A stretch of 58,068 bases of DNA from Deltaproteobacteria bacterium (GTDB lineage Bacteria; Myxococcota_A; UBA9042; PHBI01), in assembly GCA_011526585.1 (NCBI GenBank), contig WYBB01000066.1, positions 1-58,068 on the forward strand, in the 5' to 3' direction. The first letter of the stretch is position 1. The number at the start of each line of letters is the position of its first letter. This document shows positions 36,323-44,288 of the stretch, one piece after another. The position numbers and the translations under genes were made by a program. Below the pieces are notes generated by a model. That model saw only the letters and a program-made list of their open reading frames with translations. It was not told the origin of the DNA and searched no databases.

Positions 36323-37687
36323 TTGGCTTCGCGCGACCTGACCCAGGGCCCGGTCCCGACGCACCTGCGCTCGCTCTGGGTGCCGATGCTCGTCGCGATG
36401 ACGCTGCAGTCGGCCTACGCGATCGTCAACCTCGTCTTCGTCACCGAGCTCGGCGACCGCGCCGTCTCCGGCCTGGCGATCACCATCCAGGCCTTCTTCA
36501 TCATCCTCGCCGTCGGCCAGGTGCTCGGCCAGACCGGCCTGGCCGACATCTCGCAGGCCTATGGGCGCGGCGACTACCTCGAGGCGCGCTCGGCGCTGAC
36601 GACCTACACCCTGCTCGCGATCGTGCTCGGCGTCCTGACCACCGTCGCCGCCGTGCTCGGCGCCGAGGCCTACGTCGACGCCTTCACCGACGACCCCGAG
36701 GTCTACCGCCAGGGCGTCGAGTACTTCATCGCGCACGCCCCGACCTTCCTCCTCCAGCTCCTCATCATCGTGCTCTCGACCGCCGTGCGCGCCTCGGGCG
36801 ACGTCGTCACCCCGATGCGCATCATGGTGCTCTCGGTCGCGCTCAACGCCGCGCTCGACCCGATCCTCATGTTCGCGCTCGACCTCGGGATCGCCGGCGC
36901 CGGCTACGCCACCGTCATCGCGCAGGTCGTCGCCTGCATCATCTACGTCGTGCGCCTGCGCCCCTCGGTGCAGACCGAAGAGCGCAACCTCTCCTGGGGA
37001 CCGCCTCGCTTCACGCGCACGATCTTCGAGCGCATCGCCACGCGCGGCCTGCCCGCCGGGATCCAGTTCTTCCTGATCTTCGTCCTGCTCGGCGTCGTGC
37101 TCGCCGGCATGAAGCCGCACGGCCCCGACTGGACCGGCGCGGCCGGCGGCGGCTTCCGTATCCTCCAGCAGGCGTGGCTGCCGGTCGTGACCCTCGCCTC
37201 GGCCGCCGCCGCCATGGCCGGCCAGAACCTCGGCGCCGCCGACATCGCCCGCGTCTCCGAGACGGCGCGCGTCGCCATGCGCTGGGGCCTCCTGCTCGGC
37301 GCCGCCGCGATGGGCTTCGTCTTCCTCGGCGCCCCGATCCTCGCCTACCTCGCCGGCCGCGGCGACGCCCAGCACGCGCACGCGACCGCCTACTTCCGCT
37401 GGTCGGCGCCGATGCTCATCTCGGCCGCGCTGACCTACATCCCCGCCTTCATGATGCAGGCGATGGGCCAGAGCTTCTTCCCGATGCTGGCGGCGTTCTT
37501 GCGCGTCGGGCTGGTCGCGGTCGTCACCTTCTGGCTCACCCCGCTCTTCGGCTGGGGCCCCGAGGTGATCTTCTTCGCGACCACCGCGACCTCGTTCATC
37601 GAGGGCTCGCTCGGCCTCATGGTCCTGCGTCGCTTCATCCGGAGCCAGCGCCGCCTCATGGCGGCGCCGGCCACCGCTACGTCATAG
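36323..37687 (+). CDS. MATE-family efflux transporter, 454 aa
   Basis: Twelve hydrophobic helices in two similar halves fit the multidrug and toxin extrusion family, which exchange cations for drugs or organic cations. Typical pieces are LWVPMLVAMTLQSAYAIVNL at the start, STAVRASGDVVTPMRI, ALNAALDPILMFAL and, in the second half, FRILQQAWLPVVTLASAAAA. The start is a TTG with little ribosome site; no better alternative was seen. The stop overlaps the end of the convergent lipoprotein gene by six bases. Confidence 0.85.
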   Translation: MASRDLTQGPVPTHLRSLWVPMLVAMTLQSAYAIVNLVFVTELGDRAVSGLAITIQAFFIILAVGQVLGQTGLADISQAYGRGDYLEARSALTTYTLLAIVLGVLTTVAAVLGAEAYVDAFTDDPEVYRQGVEYFIAHAPTFLLQLLIIVLSTAVRASGDVVTPMRIMVLSVALNAALDPILMFALDLGIAGAGYATVIAQVVACIIYVVRLRPSVQTEERNLSWGPPRFTRTIFERIATRGLPAGIQFFLIFVLLGVVLAGMKPHGPDWTGAAGGGFRILQQAWLPVVTLASAAAAMAGQNLGAADIARVSETARVAMRWGLLLGAAAMGFVFLGAPILAYLAGRGDAQHAHATAYFRWSAPMLISAALTYIPAFMMQAMGQSFFPMLAAFLRVGLVAVVTFWLTPLFGWGPEVIFFATTATSFIEGSLGLMVLRRFIRSQRRLMAAPATATS

Positions 37688-38986
37688 CCCCGTCACGCGG
37701 AAGATCAGCCCCTCGCCGACGCGGCCCTCGCCCTCGCGCGTCTGCGCCGCCGGGATGAAGAGCGCGCCGTCCTTGGCCAGCGCGATGTCGTTGTGCCATG
37801 CCGAGCCGCCGGCCAGCCCGAAGAGCTCCATCAGCTTCACCGCCCCGACGAACTTGCCTTCCTTGTCCCACACGCTCATGCGCCGGAAGTTGCCGTCGAC
37901 CGCGCAGACCTTGTCGCCGCCGCAGGCCGAGATCCCGTGCACCCAGCCGAAGCTGTCGTCGCCGAAGGTCTTGGCGGTGCTGCCGAAGCGGCGGAGCTCC
38001 TTGCCGGCCTTGTCGTAGACCGCGATGAGGCGCGGCTTGCGACCCTCGATCTCCTCGGCCGTGATCGCGCCGAGGTAGATCTCGTCGCCGATCACCGCCG
38101 AGGTGTTGATGTTCTCGAACGGTCCCTGGCGCGTGTCGTTCTTGCTCAGGTCCTTCAAGACCCAGTCGCTCGGCGTGCAGCCGCTCTCGCTCAGCTCGGC
38201 GATCTCGACGGTGGCGTTGACCCAGGGCACGATCGCCCACTTGCCGCTCGCGTGAACCTCCATGTGCCCGCTCGCCTTGCACGCGTAGAGGACCTTGCCG
38301 TCCTTCACCGCGAAGGTCTCGAACATGCCGGTCGACGCGAACAGGGTGCCGTCGTCGCTCTTGGACAGGCTCGTCACCTTCTTGCCGAGCGAGAGCTTTC
38401 CGCCTTCGCCGAAAGTGGTGTCGACGCTCAGCGTACAGCCCCCCTCGGTGCCGACGACGAACCCGTGCAGGACGCCGTCCTTGTCGGCGACGACGAGCTT
38501 GTCGCCGAGGACCTCGAGCGCCTGGATCGCCCGCGACGCGCTGTCGGCGAGGAAGCCCTCGCCCGGCGTCTTGCAGAGCTCGGCGCTCAGGGTCTTGTCG
38601 CCGAGGGGCTTCTGTCCCGGGTTGGCCGCCAGCGGTGTGCTCGCGGCGAGCTTCTCCTCCCAGGTGAGCTTCTTGGGGGCGCCGGCGGGCTTGTTCTCCT
38701 CGGGCCTGGCCACGTCCGGTGCTTTCGCCTCCTCGGCCTTGGCCTCCTCCTTGGGAGCCTCCTCGGCCTTGGCCTCGTCCTTGGGAGCCTCTTCGGCCTT
38801 GGCCTCGTCCTTGGGAGCCTCTTCGGCCTTGGCCTCGTCCTTGGGAGCCTCGTCCTTGTCGGCGGCGGGCGCTCCGCCTTCGACCGGCGCGGGGCTGACC
38901 GGCATCTCCTTGTCCTTCGAGCAGCCGGCCGCGCCGAGCGACCAGCCGATCCCGAGCGCCAGCGCGACCTTCATGAACTGGTTCAT
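37682..38986 (-). CDS. Lipoprotein with EAPKDEAKAE repeats and beta-propeller-like domain, 434 aa
   Basis: The ATG at 38986 has GGAGG upstream; the lipobox is GAAGC (Cys22). Residues about 35-95 repeat EAPKDEAKAE, a charged stalk. The rest (about 110-434) is beta-rich with regularly spaced segments such as LVVADKDGVLHGFV, LFASTGMFETFAVKDGKV and LIAVYDKAGKEL. These suggest a propeller of the kind seen in PQQ/quinoprotein-like or NHL proteins. A Cys pair (SACGGDKVCAVDG) may form a disulfide. No cofactor motif was identified. Confidence 0.7.
   Translation of the reverse strand: MNQFMKVALALGIGWSLGAAGCSKDKEMPVSPAPVEGGAPAADKDEAPKDEAKAEEAPKDEAKAEEAPKDEAKAEEAPKEEAKAEEAKAPDVARPEENKPAGAPKKLTWEEKLAASTPLAANPGQKPLGDKTLSAELCKTPGEGFLADSASRAIQALEVLGDKLVVADKDGVLHGFVVGTEGGCTLSVDTTFGEGGKLSLGKKVTSLSKSDDGTLFASTGMFETFAVKDGKVLYACKASGHMEVHASGKWAIVPWVNATVEIAELSESGCTPSDWVLKDLSKNDTRQGPFENINTSAVIGDEIYLGAITAEEIEGRKPRLIAVYDKAGKELRRFGSTAKTFGDDSFGWVHGISACGGDKVCAVDGNFRRMSVWDKEGKFVGAVKLMELFGLAGGSAWHNDIALAKDGALFIPAAQTREGEGRVGEGLIFRVTGL
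38700..38860 (-). repeat. In-frame repeat coding the charged lipoprotein stalk
   Basis: A 30-base unit reading, on the plus strand, ttgggagcctcttcggccttggcctcgtcc with few changes recurs about four to five times, coding E-A-P-K-D-E-A-K-A-E. Confidence 0.6.
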
Positions 38987-39131
38987 CCGCCATCCTCCCT
39001 GTTTGCGAAGCACGAACCGTCCGCGGTCTTAGCAGCTCACCCGATCGCCGCAAGCGGTTCGACACCTGCGCCGCGCGCATCTATCCTCCGCACCACCTGC
39101 TCTCTCCACCCGTCCCTCCGGAGGCCCGCCC

Positions 39132-40733
39132 ATGACGCGCCGGCTCCTCGCCGCCTGCCTGATCCTCGCCGGGTGCGGCGACGCCGCCGACCTCGAGCCC
39201 GAGGTCGTCGGCTACGATCAGCTCTACGCGCAGATCTTCGCGACCACCTGCACGGGCGCCGTGTGCCACTCCGGCGCCGGGGCAGGGGGCCTCTCGTTCG
39301 ACGACGCGGACCTCTCCTTCGCGGCGCTCGTCGGCACCTCACCGGACAACGACGCGGCCGCCGCCGACGGCCTCCTGCGCGTGGCCCCCGGCGAGCCCGA
39401 GCGCAGCTTCCTCCTGACCAAGCTCACCCCGGGCGCCGATCTCCAGGCCCGCGGCTACGGCGCGCCGATGCCGCGCGCGGGCGTGTCGCGGCCCGGGACC
39501 CACGCGCGCCAGGCGATCCGCGACTGGATCGACGCCGGCGCCCCGCGCCGCGGCGGCGCCACCTGGACCAACGACCGCGAGCCGCTCGACGACTACGTGC
39601 GCTGCGACGCCGCCGACGAGGCGGGCCTGCAGGCCTGCTTCGCGCCCCCGCCGCCCGGCTACCTCCGCCGCTACTCCCCGATCCTCGAGATCCCACCCGC
39701 GAGCGAGATCATCCTTTGCACGCCGATCGGCGCCCCGCTCGAGTCGCGCCTGCGCATGCGCCGCTTCGCGACCCAGCAGATGCCCGGCGGCCACCACGTC
39801 TCCCTCTTCGCCAGCGACGAGCCCACCGCCGATCCCTCGCCGCGCGAGTGCGATCTCGACGACATGCTCAACCTGCGCATCGTCGGGATCGGCATCGATC
39901 CCTTCCCCGAGGGGCTCGCGCTCGAGGTCGAGGCGGGCCAGCAGCTCGTCCTTCAGTCCCACTACATCAACGCCACCCTCGAGCCGCTGCGGGTGATGGA
40001 CGCCGTCGACCTCGAGGTCGTCGACGACGGCTACGCGATCACCGACACCTTCGCCATCAGCGACGTCGCCTTCCAGATCCCCGCGAACGCGACCGTCGAG
40101 CGCAAGGCGGTCTGCACCATCGACGAGACGATGCAGATCCACCTCCTCATGGGCCACGCCCACGAGCTCCTCACCCACTTCACCGTCACGCACGTGCCGC
40201 TCGCCGGCAGCCCGCGCCTCCTCTACGAGGAGGACGACGGCGCCACCCTCCGCAACAACGCCGAGGTGGCGCTCTACGACCCGCCGCTCGTGCTCTCGCC
40301 CGGCGATCGCGTCGAGGTGACCTGTGCCTGGACCAACCCCACCGACCACCTCGTCGAGTTCCCCGAGGAGATGTGCGCGGCCGTCAGCTACTACACCCCG
40401 GCGCGCGGCTTCCTCGGCTGCGTCGGGGAAAACGGCGTGCCCCTCGAAGTTGGAGGCAGCGGGATCGGCGGCGCCGGCTGTCGCCTCCCCGACGCGCCCG
40501 GCAACGCGCTGGGCGTCGGCGAGACCTGTGCGCGCGCCAGCGACTGCGAGGACAACGGCGAGGCGACCTTCTGCCTCGCGACCTTCGTGCCCGAGGCGAA
40601 CTTCTGCAGCATCATCCTCTGCCACGACGACGCCGAGTGCGGCCCGGGCGCGGTCTGCCTGGCCGCCGGTCCCGGCAGCGCCTGCGTGCCGGAGGGCGCG
40701 TGTGTCGACGCGCTGTCGGGCTTTTCGCCCTGA
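39132..40733 (+). CDS. Lipoprotein: cytochrome-like C-x4-CH segment fused to PHM/DBM-type copper monooxygenase, 533 aa
   Basis: The lipobox is LAGC (Cys15). Residues 40-46 read CTGAVCH, a C-x4-C-H motif in an FATTC...GLSF context like the atypical cytochrome-c segments of planctomycete and myxobacterial proteins; heme binding is not proven. Residues about 170-425 match the copper type II ascorbate-dependent monooxygenase family. The three CuH ligands fit His221-His222 (PGGHHVSL) and His277 (LQSHYIN). The CuM set fits His342 and His344 (GHAHELL) and Met414 (PEEMCAAVSYY). The C-terminal 70 residues are Cys-rich. Hydroxylation at the cell surface is inferred; the substrate is unknown. It is divergent from the propeller-like lipoprotein. 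Confidence 0.75.
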   Translation: MTRRLLAACLILAGCGDAADLEPEVVGYDQLYAQIFATTCTGAVCHSGAGAGGLSFDDADLSFAALVGTSPDNDAAAADGLLRVAPGEPERSFLLTKLTPGADLQARGYGAPMPRAGVSRPGTHARQAIRDWIDAGAPRRGGATWTNDREPLDDYVRCDAADEAGLQACFAPPPPGYLRRYSPILEIPPASEIILCTPIGAPLESRLRMRRFATQQMPGGHHVSLFASDEPTADPSPRECDLDDMLNLRIVGIGIDPFPEGLALEVEAGQQLVLQSHYINATLEPLRVMDAVDLEVVDDGYAITDTFAISDVAFQIPANATVERKAVCTIDETMQIHLLMGHAHELLTHFTVTHVPLAGSPRLLYEEDDGATLRNNAEVALYDPPLVLSPGDRVEVTCAWTNPTDHLVEFPEEMCAAVSYYTPARGFLGCVGENGVPLEVGGSGIGGAGCRLPDAPGNALGVGETCARASDCEDNGEATFCLATFVPEANFCSIILCHDDAECGPGAVCLAAGPGSACVPEGACVDALSGFSP

Positions 40734-40799
40734 GGTCTGGCGGCCACCCTCGACCCGACCCTCGCCCACCGCACCGCCGCCGTGCTATGAGCCGCGCCC

Positions 40800-41765
40800 G
40801 TGACCGCCCCGCTCGCCCAGCGCCTCCGCCCCGAGATCATCCGCGTGCAGCGCCCCGACGGCGGCCTCGATCTCATGGACCTCGTGCTCGAGCGCATCAC
40901 CTCGCTCGATGGCGCCGAGGCTCGCCTGCTCGACGACGCACACCCCGCGCCCGCGCTCGAAGCGCGCCTCGCCGGGGCCGAGCTCCTCGAAGGACCCGCC
41001 GCCGAGGTGAGCCGCCTGAGCGCCTGGGCGGCCCGCACCACCCGCCGCCCGCGCCCGCTCGAAGGTCTTCCCACCCCCGTCAGCGGTGACTTCGCGCGTG
41101 CCCTCGAGCTCCCCGCCTCCCTCTTCGCGTCGCCCTGGCGCGACCCGGAGCGCTGGCGCCGCCTCGCCGAGGAGCACGCCGCCGGCCACCGCTACCTCGT
41201 CCTGCCCCAGCTCCTCACCGCCGAGGCCGCCGAGCAAATCCTCAACGAGGTCCTCGACTTGCCGTTTCGTCGCCTCGAGACCGATCTACTGCGCGCCGAT
41301 CGCCACCTGCTGGCGGCCACCGACGTGCCGACCTGGCTCGATCTGCTCCAGCACGACGCCCTGCGCGCGCTCGTCTCCGCCGTGCTCGGTCGCCCGATGC
41401 CGCCCGGCCTCGTCGTCAACGCCTGGCGCCTCCGGCGCGGCGACTCCATGGGCATCCACCCCGACGGCCGCCTCTACTTCGGCACGATCTCGCTCGGCCT
41501 GGCTCGCGCCTGGAGCGCCTCCTCCGGCGGCGCCATCGCCTTTGGCGAGCCGCGCCCCGACGGCTTCGAGGTCCGCCAGCGCTTCTTGCCGCACCTCGGC
41601 GACGCCTGCCTCTTCGCGCCCGACGGCGACACCTGGCACGCCGTCGAGCCGGTCATGGACGATCGCCCACGCCACTCGCTGACCGGTTGGTGGGTCGCCC
41701 CCGAAGACGGCCTCACCCGCGGCCGCGACACCTCGCCCCCCGTCTCACCCCCCACTTCGCGATGA
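40800..41765 (+). CDS. 2-oxoglutarate/Fe(II)-dependent oxygenase, 321 aa
   Basis: Residues about 110-305 form a double-stranded beta-helix oxygenase. The iron ligands are His220-x-Asp222 (GIHPDGRLYFGTI) and His280 (TWHAVEPV), with an Arg near 290 (RPRHSLTGWW) placed to bind 2-oxoglutarate. It resembles prolyl-4-hydroxylase/SM-20 type members. The first 60 residues resemble the PqqD-like fold, a peptide-binding unit, but this is weak. The GTG start at 40800 is uncertain. Its stop overlaps the carbamoyltransferase start by four bases (ATGA), so the two are coupled. Confidence 0.75.
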   Translation: MTAPLAQRLRPEIIRVQRPDGGLDLMDLVLERITSLDGAEARLLDDAHPAPALEARLAGAELLEGPAAEVSRLSAWAARTTRRPRPLEGLPTPVSGDFARALELPASLFASPWRDPERWRRLAEEHAAGHRYLVLPQLLTAEAAEQILNEVLDLPFRRLETDLLRADRHLLAATDVPTWLDLLQHDALRALVSAVLGRPMPPGLVVNAWRLRRGDSMGIHPDGRLYFGTISLGLARAWSASSGGAIAFGEPRPDGFEVRQRFLPHLGDACLFAPDGDTWHAVEPVMDDRPRHSLTGWWVAPEDGLTRGRDTSPPVSPPTSR

Positions 41766-43423
41766 GCTGGGTCCTGGGGCTCGCCGCCTCGCACAACGGC
41801 GCCGCCGCCCTCTACCGCGACGACACCCTCGTCTGCGCCATCCAGGAGGAGCGCCTCACGCGCGAAAAGCGCGCGATCCTGCACCTCGATCGCCAGAGCC
41901 TCGCCGTCGCTGCGCTCCTCGCCGAGCACGCGCTCACCCCCGACGATCTCGACCTCGTCGTCGCCGCGCCACTGTGGTCACCGCGCCTTCGTGCAAACGA
42001 TCTCGCCCACCACCCGACGCTCTCGACCCGCCCACGCCTCTCCCTCTCGCATCACCTCGCGCACGCGCTCTCGGCCTATGCGTGCTCGGGTTTGTCCGAC
42101 GCCACCGCGCTCGTCGTCGACGGCATGGGCTCGCTCGCGCACGACCTCCCCGCCGCCGAGCGCGCCGCCGTGCTCGGCCCCGCCGACGACACCCACCGCG
42201 AGGTCGCCTCGATCTACGCCTGCACCCCCGACGCCACCACCCCGCTCGAAAAGCACCTCGGCCGCTCGGGCTTCGCGCCCGGCGCCGCGCCGACCCGCTT
42301 CGGTCCCTTCTCGAGCCTCGGCCTCGCCTACCAGCAGGTCGCGCAGCTCACCTTCGGGAGCTGGGACGCCGCCGGCAAGGTCATGGGCCTCGCCCCCTAC
42401 GGCCGCCCCCGCTTCCCGCCCGACGCCTTCTTCCGCGTCGGGCCCGACGGCCGCCTCGACTTCCGCGACGGCCCCGACGGGATCGCGGCCCTCGTCGGCG
42501 CGCCGCGCCGCTTCCCCGACGACCGCGCGCTGCACGAGGACCTCGCCGCCTCGGTGCAGGCCGCCCTCGAGCTGGGCCTCATGCACCTCGTCGAGCGCGC
42601 GCGCCGCCTCGGTCCCTCACCCCGCCTCGTCTGCGCCGGCGGGGTCTTCCTCAACAGCGTCGCCAACGAGAAGATCCTCCGGAGCGGCCTCTTCGACGAG
42701 GTCTTCTTCCTGCCCTTCGCCGAGGACTCGGGCACCGCCGTCGGCGCCGCCTTCCACGGCGTGCGTCACCTCCTCGGGCCGCGCGCCGGCACGCGCCTCG
42801 TCGCCGACGCGCTCGGCCCCCTGCCGACCGATCACGCCGAGGCGATCGCGCTCGCCACCGCGCGCGGCGCACGCCTCTCCGATCCGTCGCCGGCCGCCAT
42901 CGCGAAGCGTCTCGCCGCCGGCGAGGTCATCGGCCTCCTCGCCGGTCGCTCCGAGCTCGGCCCGCGCGCGCTCGGCCAGCGCTCGATCCTCTTCGATCCG
43001 CGCCGCGCCGACGGCCAGCACCGCCTCAACGCGCTCAAGGGTCGCGAGCCCTTCCGCCCCTTCGCGCCCGCGGTGCTCGCCGAGCACGCCGCCGCCTGGT
43101 TCGATCTCGGCCGGCCCACCGAGAGCCCGTTCATGCTGCGCGTCGCCGCCGTGCACCCCGAGCGCCGCCCCCTCATCCCCGCGGTCACCCACGTCGACGG
43201 CACGGCGCGCGTGCAGACCGTCACGACCGCGCCGCTCGCCGGGATCGTGCGCGCCTTCTTCGCCGAGACCGGCGTGCCGCTCGTGCTCAACACCTCCTTC
43301 AACCGCGCCGGCGAGCCTATCGTCGAACGCGCCGTCGACGCGGTCGAGACCGCGCTCGCGATGGGCCTCGACGCGCTCGTGCTCGACGCTACGCTCCTCG
43401 ACCTCACCGCCCGGCCCGCCTGA
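41762..43423 (+). CDS. O-carbamoyltransferase (NodU/CmcH family), 553 aa
   Basis: Transfers a carbamoyl group from carbamoyl phosphate through carbamoyl-AMP to a hydroxyl. The N-terminal Kae1-like domain has GLAASHNGAAAL, the metal-binding His set SHHLAHALSAY and the Asp in ALVVDGMGS. The C-terminal YrdC-like domain has SELGPRALGQRSIL and VLNTSFNRAGEPIV, both hallmark motifs. Length is normal for the family. Members act in antibiotics, nodulation factors and saxitoxin-type pathways; the acceptor here is unknown. It sits between the oxygenase and rhomboid genes, with two bases before the next start codon. Confidence 0.9.
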   Translation: MSWVLGLAASHNGAAALYRDDTLVCAIQEERLTREKRAILHLDRQSLAVAALLAEHALTPDDLDLVVAAPLWSPRLRANDLAHHPTLSTRPRLSLSHHLAHALSAYACSGLSDATALVVDGMGSLAHDLPAAERAAVLGPADDTHREVASIYACTPDATTPLEKHLGRSGFAPGAAPTRFGPFSSLGLAYQQVAQLTFGSWDAAGKVMGLAPYGRPRFPPDAFFRVGPDGRLDFRDGPDGIAALVGAPRRFPDDRALHEDLAASVQAALELGLMHLVERARRLGPSPRLVCAGGVFLNSVANEKILRSGLFDEVFFLPFAEDSGTAVGAAFHGVRHLLGPRAGTRLVADALGPLPTDHAEAIALATARGARLSDPSPAAIAKRLAAGEVIGLLAGRSELGPRALGQRSILFDPRRADGQHRLNALKGREPFRPFAPAVLAEHAAAWFDLGRPTESPFMLRVAAVHPERRPLIPAVTHVDGTARVQTVTTAPLAGIVRAFFAETGVPLVLNTSFNRAGEPIVERAVDAVETALAMGLDALVLDATLLDLTARPA

Positions 43424-43425
43424 CG

Positions 43426-44109
43426 ATGACGCCGCCGCGCCCGCTCCTCGTCGGCTGGCTGCCCCTCGTCGTCACCCTCGGCGCGCTCCTCGCCGCGCTC
43501 GTCGCGATCACCGCCGCGCTCGCCGCCGACGCCTTCGCGATCCGGACCCTCGATGCGTTTGGCCTCAAGGATGATCGCGCGATCGCCGCCGGCGAGATCG
43601 GCCGCCTGGTGCGCGCCGGCCTCGTGCACGTGAGCTGGACGCATCTCATCGTCAACGCGCTCGCGCTCGTCCTCATCGCGATCCTGTACTGGCGCGTGCA
43701 CCCACCGCCCGAGCGCACGCCACGCTCGGCCTTCCTGCTCGTCGCGCTCTGCGTCGTGACCTCGACCGCGGGCTTCACCGCCTCCCACCTCCTCGCGATG
43801 GGCCTGAGCTGCGGCGCTTCGGCCGCGGTCTACGGCCTCTTCGGCGCCACCGCCGCGCGCGTCTGGCGCCTGCGCGAACGCCTGCCCGAGCGTGTGCGCC
43901 TCTTCGCGCCGCTCTCGCTCACCGCGATCTCGCTCGCCTCCGCGTTGATCCTCCTGCCGACCGCGGGGATCGACCACGCCGCGCACCTCGTTGGCTGGGC
44001 CTCCGGCTTCGCGCTCGGCTTCGTGACCGCCTCGCGTCTGGGCGGATTCATGCTCCTCGCCGCGGGCGCGACGCTCGTGCTCATCGCGGCGATTCTCCCG
44101 TCGGGTTGA
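43426..44109 (+). CDS. Rhomboid-family intramembrane serine protease, 227 aa
   Basis: Six to seven hydrophobic helices are present. The motif WTHLIVNALAL lies in helix 2. The nucleophile Ser132 is in SCGASAAVYGLFGA, close to the rhomboid GASGAVFG. The catalytic His187 is in DHAAHLVGWASGFALG. Ser and His are on separate helices, as required. The protease cleaves single-pass membrane segments. Rhombosortase, a branch of this family, trims C-terminal sorting tails. The next gene, 179 bases on, codes for a protein with such a tail. The gene is two bases after the carbamoyltransferase stop. Confidence 0.85.
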   Translation: MTPPRPLLVGWLPLVVTLGALLAALVAITAALAADAFAIRTLDAFGLKDDRAIAAGEIGRLVRAGLVHVSWTHLIVNALALVLIAILYWRVHPPPERTPRSAFLLVALCVVTSTAGFTASHLLAMGLSCGASAAVYGLFGATAARVWRLRERLPERVRLFAPLSLTAISLASALILLPTAGIDHAAHLVGWASGFALGFVTASRLGGFMLLAAGATLVLIAAILPSG

Positions 44110-44210
44110 GCTCGCGTCGGCTGTTCGTTTTGACCGAGTGACCCCGGGGTGTTCTGCACGATCGCCGGGCCTTCGCCATGTCGGGACACGCTGCGAGGCG
44201 GTCTCGGCGT

Positions 44211-44225
44211 TGGCACGGAGGATGC
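44211..44225 (+). promoter_or_regulatory. Putative sigma-54 -24/-12 promoter
   Basis: TGGCACG-GAGG-ATGC matches the sigma-54 consensus at all fixed positions but one (A for T in the -12 element), with correct spacing and a T before it. The predicted start is near 44237, about 52 bases before the ATG at 44289, with GAGGG in between. It separates the giant Cys-rich gene from the upstream cluster. Confidence 0.5.
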
Positions 44226-44288
44226 GTAGTGGAGGGCGGGGAGCCAGGACTGGCCCCCTCTCCAACCCTCCTCACGAGGGACATCATC

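Noticed and set aside
40800..44109. The cluster as a complete secondary-metabolite gene cluster
   Set aside because: Only tailoring-type enzymes are present. No NRPS, PKS, terpene, RiPP precursor or other core enzyme was seen.
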